Assembly: GCA_003045895.1 (NCBI GenBank)
Contig: PZPC01000010.1
Location: forward strand, 28,578-92,577
Direction: 5' to 3'
Length of the DNA: 64,000 nt
Origin: Bacteroidota bacterium
Lineage (GTDB): Bacteria; Bacteroidota; Bacteroidia; Chitinophagales; Saprospiraceae
The number at the start of each line of letters is the position of its first letter. The first letter of the stretch is position 1. This document shows positions 27,901-34,528 of the stretch, in pieces. The notes beneath the pieces were generated by a model, which searched no databases, was not told where the DNA came from, and saw only the letters and a list, made by a program, of their open reading frames with translations. A program made the position numbers and the translations under genes.

Positions 27901-29550
27901 GACCAGTGCTTTGGAACTGAGCACGCTGCCGGCGGGGTCGTGCCAGTAGATCATTACCTTGAGGCGCAAGGCACCAGCAGGAACAGCCAACTGAAAGGAT
28001 TGCTGCTGGCCGTGGGTAATGCTGCCGTTGAAAAAATGGCCGCTCTCCAGGGTTCGGAGTGCTTTGCCCGCATTGAACCTACCCCATCCGTAGTGGTAGT
28101 CGGGTCCGGCAGGTCCCAGGTCATCGGCGGTGTTGAGGGCAACGGCTTTGATGAGTGCCGAGGAAGGCTGCTGCCCCCCGTGAAACGCTTTGTAGTACTG
28201 GTAAAGACCGGCCAGCCCGCCGGCTACGTTAGGTGCCGCTGCCGAGGTGCCGGAACTGGGGCGATAAGTATCATTGGGGCCGGTGGTCTGATCGCCTTGT
28301 CCCAGGGCACTCAGATCGGGTTTTATCCGGCCGTCGGGAGTAGGGCCCCGGCTGCTGCTGGGCAACAGCTGATCATTCCAGTCGTTGTTACCAACGGCCA
28401 ATACGTTTTTAGCCGATTTCCGGCCACCCGTAATGGTGGCATAATAAATCCCCTGGGCATTAGGCCCCAGCCAACTGTAGGGATTGTAACAAGGATCGGC
28501 GCCGTGATTGCCGGCCGAAAAACAGTGCAGCAACTGGGGGTTGTTGTACACCTGGTTATCCAGCCCCTGGGTAGCCAACTCGTAGCTGTCTCCACAGCCA
28601 TCCGCGTAGGAGGTAGAGGTAATGACGATGCCGTACTGGGCAAAATTAGCGGGTGCATTGTTGAGGTATTCGTAGTCGCCGAGGTCAAAAAGATGGAGGT
28701 TGACCCCCGCTCCACTGCCCGCCGTAGCCGCCTTGATGTTGCCGGCGCCGGCGGCCATGCCGCTGGTCATTTCGCCATGGTTACCCGTATTATAAGTGCA
28801 ATGGTCGGTCAGGCGGCCATGAAAATCCAGGTGATTTACCCGGCCGTCATCACCGATGGCCAGGGTTACACCGGTGCCGTCGTAGCCGGTGCCGGGGCCC
28901 TGGTTGCTGGCTCGTAAGCGGGTATTGGAACGGCCCCGCATGCCCTCGGGAACAGGACGCAGAGGAACCGCCTCGGTGTACTGTAGCAACGGACAGGTGA
29001 GCGTATTGGTAAGGTTGTCACCGGGGATATCGTAGACCACCGTAGTGGAAGTCACCTGGCGAATAGTGGCACCATAGGTTTCCAAAATTTGCGCCAGTTG
29101 CACGGGCGTTATGCCCGGAAAAGGAAGACCGACCAAAGCGATCGTACTGCCCGACTCGCCGTCGTCAGTCGGTAACAGCGGGCCGTCGGGGCGCTTATTG
29201 TTTGGGCTAATGGGCAGCACCTGCTCCACAAAGTCGGGCAGTATCACGGGGGAAGCCCCGGTATAGGCCGCCAGGTAGGCACGGTTGGGAATATAGGCCA
29301 GGAGTTGAATGCCTATTTCTGCTAAAGCAACTTTGTCTGCTGCGGTAGGAATTTCGGTGAGTTGAATAATGGCATAACAACCATTATCCCCGCCACAATT
29401 GTTGGTTGGCCAGGTAGTTTGGAGTGATTTGCTTTCCGAAGTAGCAGAAAAAACGGTCTGGTTGTTTAAAAAGACACTGTTCCCTTCTTGGCTTATTCCT
29501 GCTGTTGACGATACACACATCCACGCCACCACCATTACGATATATCGCAT
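24928..29550 (-). CDS. Secreted S8 (subtilisin-like) serine protease with SprB and GEVED domains, T9SS type A
   Basis: 1540 aa from the ATG at 29550, which begins the signal peptide (MRYIVMVVAWMCVSSTAGISQ); an upstream ATG at 29607 is less likely. Catalytic residues: Asp near 234 (LAIGDDGRVN), His near 258 (GNHGEMTSGMAAG), oxyanion Asn in SAGNHGAD, Ser near 436 (SGTSAAAPNVAGG). A jelly-roll domain and fibronectin-like module follow, then about six SprB-type repeats (GGTPPYAINW, GNFTYQWSNGATT), a GEVED domain (WVVWIDFNKDGDFADAGE...NYGEVEEYTIEW) and a type A sorting domain with LVFPNPARDQVVLEG and SGLYLVIANG. It is predicted to be exported through T9SS and to digest extracellular protein. The M23 peptidase gene is upstream on the same strand but separated by 334 bp. 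Confidence 0.9.
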   Translation of the reverse strand: MRYIVMVVAWMCVSSTAGISQEGNSVFLNNQTVFSATSESKSLQTTWPTNNCGGDNGCYAIIQLTEIPTAADKVALAEIGIQLLAYIPNRAYLAAYTGASPVILPDFVEQVLPISPNNKRPDGPLLPTDDGESGSTIALVGLPFPGITPVQLAQILETYGATIRQVTSTTVVYDIPGDNLTNTLTCPLLQYTEAVPLRPVPEGMRGRSNTRLRASNQGPGTGYDGTGVTLAIGDDGRVNHLDFHGRLTDHCTYNTGNHGEMTSGMAAGAGNIKAATAGSGAGVNLHLFDLGDYEYLNNAPANFAQYGIVITSTSYADGCGDSYELATQGLDNQVYNNPQLLHCFSAGNHGADPCYNPYSWLGPNAQGIYYATITGGRKSAKNVLAVGNNDWNDQLLPSSSRGPTPDGRIKPDLSALGQGDQTTGPNDTYRPSSGTSAAAPNVAGGLAGLYQYYKAFHGGQQPSSALIKAVALNTADDLGPAGPDYHYGWGRFNAGKALRTLESGHFFNGSITHGQQQSFQLAVPAGALRLKVMIYWHDPAGSVLSSKALVNDLDLKVQRPNGQELRPWLPSSFPNLDSLGRAALPGIDRINNMEQVVVDNPTSGFYNLLVKGFQVPSGPQEFYIVYDFELAPMSLATLAPGTTFVPGEEAVLAWDAINNGLPFAIDFSNDGGQAWQTLSNTIPANQNSFLWNVPATSGSMVKFRLRRGNQTVVSEGTAVIAALPVFAVSYENPTTARLSWEPISGAVGYRIYLLGARYMEVVGTSSSLNFALPATVGGEYWLSVAPVFPNGQVGRRADAKKYEHFGCENSLRLALQFDRYPAETAWAVLDATGSVRLAGGPYTNAAAFSYLEESICLPPGCYTLYFSDAYNDGMCCNNGDGWYRLTDTYGNALANGGSFGSYAYHLFCVDPDPQPALSLAIAINSPISCAGAATGALTANATGGAGNFTYQWSNGATTALIQDVPADTYTVTVNDGGQSTSATVSLVAPPAITISYAAQAAYCTNGSISLGINGGTPPYAINWADGAATAARTGLAPGNYYAVVTDANGCLETATIPVVAGAPLNIQLTGEQPSCAQGNSGSISALVTGGATSNYLYQWSTGAQQTSVLYNLGSGTYALTVTNGDCQASQSLTLAGPTSIAVNATFTHPTCAGAHDGAIALNTQGGTPPFAYQWSDGGSTTSERTNLPAGVYLVTVTDARGCSAVRGIPLTSPAALSLSVEITPQTPLQGGSISLQVAGGVAPYQINWSNGAQGPDIAGLEAGRYTVVVTDANGCMATTLATVNQEGSNNPDVFYCPTRGANTNYEWIAAITHNGNNYASGNDNGYGDYTAISLPMVLGAEQILDLIPGYRSTPYRENWVVWIDFNKDGDFADAGETVASAGPLAGTTSVGFMAPATAPSRYTRMRIAMQYGSLPLDCVNPNYGEVEEYTIEWIDANTTGESSESLRLALPATAPALAEKWLVFPNPARDQVVLEGLAPDEEWLQIQLLDSQGRMVYQGQEWSAGGQFRTTLDVQSLPSGLYLVIANGQDWSQQVRLVKR

Positions 29551-29575
29551 GATGTTTTGTATTTGAAGTTGGATA

Positions 29576-29640
29576 AAATGAAATCTAAACAAGTGCGACA
29601 AAAACAATGTCGCAACTTATCCGGTGTGTATCAGATGGAA
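29576..29640. repeat. Direct repeat, copy 1 (65 bp)
   Basis: AAATGAAATCTAAACAAGTG then about 45 bp nearly identical to copy 2 at 29649-29720. Reads GCGACA-TTGTTTT-TGTCGC on the minus strand, a perfect 6-bp hairpin, just 26 bp upstream of the protease start. Confidence 0.85.
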
Positions 29641-29648
29641 TAAAAGGT

Positions 29649-29720
29649 AAATGAAATCTAAACAAGTGCAGCAAAAACAATGCCACAACTTATCCGGTGT
29701 GTGTCAGATGTCAGATGGAA
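29649..29720. repeat. Direct repeat, copy 2 (72 bp)
   Basis: Same sequence as copy 1 with a few substitutions that weaken the hairpin and an internal 7-bp duplication (TCAGATG twice) at the end. Spacing start to start is 73 bp. Confidence 0.85.
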
Positions 29721-29884
29721 CTAAAATAGTAACAAGGGATGGGTGAAGTGCGCAGTCGTATTACAGTATATTAAAAAAGGCACACTATTAACAGCCTGAA
29801 AGGCTAATCAACCAACAAAGATAAATTAAAATATCGTATTTGTTAAACAAACATATCGTTAATTTCATCAAAATATTCCCGCCA

Positions 29885-30799
29885 TCAAAACTTGAGGTAG
29901 TCAACCGGATTCACCGGAACGCCGCGAGACCACAATTCGAAGTGCAGGTGGGGGCCGGTAGTTTGGTGGCCAGTATTGCCAATAATTGCGATAGCTTCAC
30001 CTCCTCTAACAAAAGACCCCACCTTCTTGAGCAACTCAGAATTGTGCTTATAAAAGGTGATTACCCCATTTTGGTGCTGGATGCCGATGGTGTAACCCGT
30101 GTCATAGGTATAGTCGGAAAGGATGACGTAGCCATCCATGGCGGCTTTGACAGCGGTGCCCTTGGCGGCAATGATATCGACCCCATTGTGTGAGATATCG
30201 GGATCAAAAGCGCCGGTAATTTCACCCCGGATAGGCGCCACCATGAAAAGTTGTTCCAGGGGGGTATCGCGGCTACCGGCGGTGGAGTTCCCGAGGGAAC
30301 TGCGCGCTGCCTGCCCTACTTCTTCGAGGGCCATTTCCCGGCGGAGCTGAATTTCTTCTGCCGACAGGGTGACTTCCTCGATATCTTCCAAATTTTCCAG
30401 CCCGGTGGTATCGATTTGTTTTTCAGCATCCACCACCGATTGGTAGTTGCCCAGCAACAGGTTGCGGAAGGTGTTGGCGTATTTGGTTTGGGCGTCCAGA
30501 TCTTCCTCGAGCTGGCTCATTTCCTGGTACAATTCCGCCAGTTCTTCCCGTTCAACGATGTTCCCAAAACCGGGCAGGTATTTTTTTATCGGAGAGTAAG
30601 CGATCAACAATACCACGGTCAGGACGACCAGCACCACCACGCTACTGAGCGCGAGGTAAACGTTCATCAGACTCAACTGAAAGGAGCGTACCTCCTCGAA
30701 GGTTCCCTCTTTCATGATCGACAGCCGGTAGCGGTTGTTGAGCTGGGCCAACATTTTTTGCCACCGGGAAACTGGTTTATTCCCACTTAATTCTTCCAT
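29885..30799 (-). CDS. M23 family metallopeptidase, membrane-anchored
   Basis: 304 aa. A short cytoplasmic N-terminus (MEELSGNKPVSRWQKML) precedes one transmembrane helix (residues about 45-68, VYLALSSVVVLVVLTVVLLIAY), a coiled-coil-like region (EREELAELYQEMSQLEEDLDAQ) and a C-terminal LytM/M23 domain. Zinc ligands are in HNGVDIIAAKGT and GPHLHFELW; GYTIGIQHQNGVITFYKH completes the fold, so the domain looks catalytically intact. Such proteins cleave peptidoglycan cross-links in cell-wall growth or division, or activate amidases. The leftover gene pair porW starts divergently 307 bp away. Confidence 0.9.
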   Translation of the reverse strand: MEELSGNKPVSRWQKMLAQLNNRYRLSIMKEGTFEEVRSFQLSLMNVYLALSSVVVLVVLTVVLLIAYSPIKKYLPGFGNIVEREELAELYQEMSQLEEDLDAQTKYANTFRNLLLGNYQSVVDAEKQIDTTGLENLEDIEEVTLSAEEIQLRREMALEEVGQAARSSLGNSTAGSRDTPLEQLFMVAPIRGEITGAFDPDISHNGVDIIAAKGTAVKAAMDGYVILSDYTYDTGYTIGIQHQNGVITFYKHNSELLKKVGSFVRGGEAIAIIGNTGHQTTGPHLHFELWSRGVPVNPVDYLKF

Positions 30800-31015
30800 A
30801 ACCTCAAATTAGCACACAAAAATTACAACTTCACCTTAATAAAGGCCTTTCCTTACGTCCGGCACCTTCCCCGCAATCTTGCTACATACTTAACGAAGGT
30901 GAAAATGCGTTTTTACCAACAGTTCTGGTCTCCCGAAGCCAGTAGCCTGGGGGCGGGCCAGGGCCCGGGGTAGTTAAAAGGACAACGTCACAAACTTAAA
31001 CGCCCACAATGGTGG

Positions 31016-31046
31016 TTTGAAGTATGGACAATTAAAAATACCTTTG
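31016..31046 (+). promoter_or_regulatory. Bacteroidota consensus promoter of porW
   Basis: TTTG at 31016-31019, exactly 19 nt, then TACCTTTG at 31039-31046: a full match to TTTG-N19-TAnnTTTG. Transcription would start near 31053 and leave a leader of about 54 nt before the TTG start codon at 31107. The rest of the 307-bp divergent gap (30800-31106) shows nothing else recognisable apart from a GC-rich patch near 30950-30970. Confidence 0.75.
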
Positions 31047-31106
31047 CAGTAATTTTGGCAAAGATACGCAGATAAAATTTTTGCCCACCACAAAAAAACA
31101 TTTGGA

Positions 31107-34103
31107 TTGAAACACATCAATAAGCTCTTACTATTGGCGTTGGCGTTGGTTTTCCTGACCGCCTGTACAACCCAGAAGAAGCGCAAGGAGTTGTCTACTA
31201 TGGGTAAGTTGTGGCACAATACCACCGCCCACTACAATGGTTTTTTTAATGCGCAGGAAATTATTGACGCCAGTACCCTCGAATTGGCACAACAGCACCA
31301 GGACAACTACCTGAAATTGCTCGACCTGTACCCTTACACGGCCGTGGATAATCCCCAGGCCGTTGCCGGACCGCTGGACGAGGCTGTCAAGAAGGTCACT
31401 GTTGTGATTAATATACACCCTTACAGCCAGTGGTCCGACGATTGCTACCTGCTGGCTGGCCAGGCGCTCTACCTCAAGCAAGACTACGAAAGTGCCGAGA
31501 AAGCCTTTCGCTACCTGATCAACGAATACCCGCTGGAAGATAAGTCCAAGGAGAAAGCCAGTTCCTCAAAAGGGAAGAAGGGTAAGTCGGGAAAAAGCGC
31601 CCGTAGCGGCAGCAGCAATACCGGAGACAAAGCTGTGGGGAGTGGTTTGGAAGATCGCCCCCTCACGGCCCGCGAGAAAGACAAAGCCCGCAAAGCCTAC
31701 AACCGGGAAGTAGCCAAGCGCAAAAAACAACGGGAGAAAGATCGCCGTCGGGGCAAGTCTGCTCCCCGTCCGCCAAAAACGGAAGCCACCCCGGAGGAAC
31801 CAGGCACGCCGACCCCCGCGGCGCCAGCTCCGGAACCAACCCCTGCTACCGAACCGGTTCGTGCGGGGCTCGTTCGCTTATCTGATGATCCGGCCGATGC
31901 TGCCGATGTTGATCCAGACAGCTACTTCCTCAAACACCGGCCGGTTTTCCAGGAAGGCCAACTGTGGCTGGCCCGTACGCTGATCGAACGCGACAATTAC
32001 GACGGTGCGCGCCGCTTGCTCAACCAGCTGGATCAGAGCCCGGCAACGTTCAGGGATGTTCGGCGGGAAACCGCTGTGGCCCTGGCCCACCTGGCTATTC
32101 AGGATAAAGACTACCCCCTGGCCACCACTGCACTTGACCAGGCCATTGAGCTCGCCAATGACAAAGACAGCAAAGCCCGTTACGCCTTCATCCAGGCCCA
32201 ACTTTTCCAGAACCAGGGTAATAGTGGTGCGGCTTACGCGGCCTACGAGCAAGTGGTAAAACTACGCCCAGCCTACGTGATGGAATTTGCCGCCCGGTTG
32301 AACATGGCCCAAAATGCCTACCTGTCTGGTCAGGGTTCGGCTACCGAAGCCCTCGCCAACCTGGAGAAAATGCTCAAGGAAGACAAGAACAACCCTTACG
32401 AAGACCAGATCTACTTCGCCATGGCGGGTATTGAACTGACCCAGGGCAACAAGCCGGAGGGGTTGGCATTGCTACAGAAAAGCCTGGGCAGCAGCACCTC
32501 CAACCGGGCACAAAAAACCGAAGCTTACTATAAGCTGGGGAACCTGTTCTACCAACAGGAAGAATACCTGTCGGCCAAATTGTACTTTGACAGTACCCTC
32601 ACCCTCATGGCCGCTGGCGACGAACGCTTCAGCAAAACCGAGCGCCTGCGCAACAACCTGGTCGATATTGCCAAAAACCTGGAAATCATAACCCTCCAGG
32701 ACAGCCTGCTGATGATAGCCAACCTCAGCCCGGAAGCGCAATCGGAATTGGCCAAACAATTGAACGAACAGCGCAACCAGGGAGGTACGGATGCCGCAGC
32801 CGGCGCCACCCCACGTGACAAATTCAACCCCGGCGGTATAGCGCCGGTTTCTTTAAGTGGTGGCCCGGGCCAGCCCGGCCTGGGGGCAACCTCGTCTATT
32901 CAGTCGGAATCCTCCTTCTTTGCCTACGACGAACGCACCCTCAAGCGAGGCGAACGTGAATTTGACCGCCGCTGGGGCAATCGCCCCCTGGAAGACAACT
33001 GGCGGCGATCCAACCGCTCCGACGCCGGCTTCGTCGAAGAGGAAACCGTGGTAGCCACCGAAGTCAACCTGCTCACCCAGGAACAAATCGACAAGATTCT
33101 CAATGATGTCCCCAAGGACGAAGGACAGAAAGAAGGGGCCCGCCTCCAGATCAAAAAGGCCATGTACGAATTGGGCCGCCTCTACCGTGACCGCCTCGAA
33201 AACAACGAGAAGTGTGTCGAAATCCTCGAACAACTCAACGCGCGCTATCCTGGCAACATTCACGAACTGGACAGCTGGTATTACCTGTACCTGGCCTATA
33301 CCGACCTGAACAACAGCCTCCAGGCCAAAGTGTACCGCGATAAGATTCTGCAAAAATACCCCACCTCTACCTACGGTGAAATTTTGCAAAACCCCAACTA
33401 CGCCCAGGAATTCCTGAATACAGAACGCCAACTGAACCGCAGTTACGACCAGGTCTACCAGCTCTTTGAGCAGGGACAACACCAGCAGGTACTGACCCAG
33501 GCACAGCAGAACCTGACTCAAATTTCCGGCAAACACCCCCTGAAACCACGCTACGCACTCCTCATGGCCATGAGCACGGGCAGCATCAAGGGCAAGGATA
33601 CCTACATCAGTGAATTGCAAAAAGTGATCGGTTCCTACCCCAACACCCCCGAAGAAACCCGGGCCAAGGAAATCCTGCGCTTGCTGGGCGGCGCGGGGGC
33701 CAGCCTCCCGGGGCGCACCCAGGAAGTGGAATCGGCCTTTAAGGTTGACGATGCCGAACTGCACTACGTGATTATCGTCTTTAATTCCGATGATATTGAC
33801 CTCAACGCCAGTAAGATTACCGTCTCCGACTACAACACCAAGTACCACAACCTGGATAAGTTGCGCATCTCCAATGTCTATCTCGGCGATGCGAATAACG
33901 TGCCCGTACTGGTGTTGCGCCGCTTTAAAGACAAGGCAGCTGCGATGGAATATTACGAAGGGGTACAAAAAAATGCCACCGATTTTATCAATTCAGGGCA
34001 AACGCCTTTCCAAATATTCCCCATTACACAGAGCAATTACCGGGAAGTTTTGCGAAACCGTTCGGTGATTGGCTACGACGATTTTTTCCAGGCTAACTAC
34101 TAG
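31107..34103 (+). CDS. porW: Type IX secretion system TPR lipoprotein PorW/SprE
   Basis: 998 aa starting at TTG (KHINKLLLLALALVFLTAC); the lipobox LTAC with Cys20 marks it as a lipoprotein. The N-terminus has the SprE/PorW signature GKLWHNTTAHYNGFFNAQEII followed by TPR-like repeats (about residues 110-155, 275-410), a Lys/Arg- and Pro-rich linker (residues about 150-250), more TPRs (residues 440-500, 680-760) and a C-terminal SPOR-like stretch (FNSDDIDLNASKITVSDYNTKYH). In Porphyromonas and Flavobacterium this lipoprotein is required for T9SS secretion and gliding, linking core components. Its presence matches the three T9SS cargo proteins in this window. The TAG stop lies inside a palindromic repeat element. 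Confidence 0.8.
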   Translation: MKHINKLLLLALALVFLTACTTQKKRKELSTMGKLWHNTTAHYNGFFNAQEIIDASTLELAQQHQDNYLKLLDLYPYTAVDNPQAVAGPLDEAVKKVTVVINIHPYSQWSDDCYLLAGQALYLKQDYESAEKAFRYLINEYPLEDKSKEKASSSKGKKGKSGKSARSGSSNTGDKAVGSGLEDRPLTAREKDKARKAYNREVAKRKKQREKDRRRGKSAPRPPKTEATPEEPGTPTPAAPAPEPTPATEPVRAGLVRLSDDPADAADVDPDSYFLKHRPVFQEGQLWLARTLIERDNYDGARRLLNQLDQSPATFRDVRRETAVALAHLAIQDKDYPLATTALDQAIELANDKDSKARYAFIQAQLFQNQGNSGAAYAAYEQVVKLRPAYVMEFAARLNMAQNAYLSGQGSATEALANLEKMLKEDKNNPYEDQIYFAMAGIELTQGNKPEGLALLQKSLGSSTSNRAQKTEAYYKLGNLFYQQEEYLSAKLYFDSTLTLMAAGDERFSKTERLRNNLVDIAKNLEIITLQDSLLMIANLSPEAQSELAKQLNEQRNQGGTDAAAGATPRDKFNPGGIAPVSLSGGPGQPGLGATSSIQSESSFFAYDERTLKRGEREFDRRWGNRPLEDNWRRSNRSDAGFVEEETVVATEVNLLTQEQIDKILNDVPKDEGQKEGARLQIKKAMYELGRLYRDRLENNEKCVEILEQLNARYPGNIHELDSWYYLYLAYTDLNNSLQAKVYRDKILQKYPTSTYGEILQNPNYAQEFLNTERQLNRSYDQVYQLFEQGQHQQVLTQAQQNLTQISGKHPLKPRYALLMAMSTGSIKGKDTYISELQKVIGSYPNTPEETRAKEILRLLGGAGASLPGRTQEVESAFKVDDAELHYVIIVFNSDDIDLNASKITVSDYNTKYHNLDKLRISNVYLGDANNVPVLVLRRFKDKAAAMEYYEGVQKNATDFINSGQTPFQIFPITQSNYREVLRNRSVIGYDDFFQANY

Positions 34104-34267
34104 TGGTCTGTCAAGTGTTAATTTTCCGGTTGAGTGTGAGCGAATTTTGGGGCCAATCAAGGCGGGGGTTCCCGCGCATAGCACCGCTACGTAAGGGTTC
34201 TCCAACGCAGAGTGGCCCCAAAAGACGCCACAGGCTACCTGAAGTTTTAGCCTTGACAGACCACTAG
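34100..34267. repeat. 168-bp MITE-like palindromic element overlapping the porW stop codon
   Basis: Terminal arms CTAGTGGTCTGTCAAG (34100-34115) and CTTGACAGACCACTAG (34252-34267) are perfect 16-bp inverted repeats. Inner arms TTTTGGGGCCA (34145-34155) and TGGCCCCAAAA (34213-34223) are also exact and share the same centre (about 34184), so the whole element is one long imperfect palindrome. It encodes nothing. The porW stop TAG (34101-34103) is the second to fourth base of the left arm. This looks like a miniature inverted-repeat transposable element; the parent transposase is not in the window. Confidence 0.7.
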
Positions 34268-34303
34268 CCGCAGGCGGTTTAAAAAAAAAGCACCTGCCAA
34301 CGA

Positions 34304-34351
34304 GAAAGAGGGGCTACCAAACGAGTTGTTTGGTAGCCCCTCTTTCTTTTT
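34304..34351 (+). terminator. Terminator downstream of porW
   Basis: A 19-bp perfect stem, GAAAGAGGGGCTACCAAAC (34304-34322) with its complement at 34328-34346, 5-nt loop, then TTTTT. A-rich sequence at 34281-34289 and around the left arm might let it also terminate the leftward operon that ends at 34370 or 34528. Confidence 0.9.
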
Positions 34352-34369
34352 GTCAACCTGTAGCCACGC

Positions 34370-34528
34370 TTAGCCTTTGGTAAAATCAGGTGGTGCTGCA
34401 AAAAAGTCCGGAGCGGGTGTTACAAATTCGATATGACGCAACCGCGCTTTGCCCAATTCTTTGGTAAGGCCTACCGTGGGGTGCCAGCCCCAAAATTTCC
34501 AGTGAGTGGCGATAAGTCGCCCTGCAAT
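34370..34528 (-). CDS. Possible small ORF (52 aa) at the 3' end of the SIR2/STAND/WD40 operon
   Basis: On the minus strand an open frame follows the WD40 stop, beginning IAGRLIATHWKFWGWHP and ending APDFFAAPPDFTKG before TAA (34370-34372). Codon choice looks like coding sequence (GGC, ACC, AAA, GAA, ATC GAA TTT GTA). No ATG, GTG or TTG opens it; the only candidate at the right place is ATT at 34528, overlapping the WD40 stop by one base, with an internal TTG about 22 codons in. It may be a translationally coupled peptide, a rudiment of another gene, or a chance frame. Confidence 0.3.
   Translation of the reverse strand: MAGRLIATHWKFWGWHPTVGLTKELGKARLRHIEFVTPAPDFFAAPPDFTKG

Larger units (their letters stand above)
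29551..29884 (-). promoter_or_regulatory. Upstream region of the S8 protease: duplicated segment and -7 element
   Basis: 334 bp with no gene. It carries the direct repeat listed separately and, further upstream, CAAAGATA at 29816-29823, which reads TATCTTTG on the minus strand and matches the -7 consensus exactly. Each repeat copy also contains, on the minus strand, TTG-N17-TAGATTTC, a weaker promoter-like pair. The gene may therefore have several start points and a leader up to about 250 nt. Confidence 0.4.
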
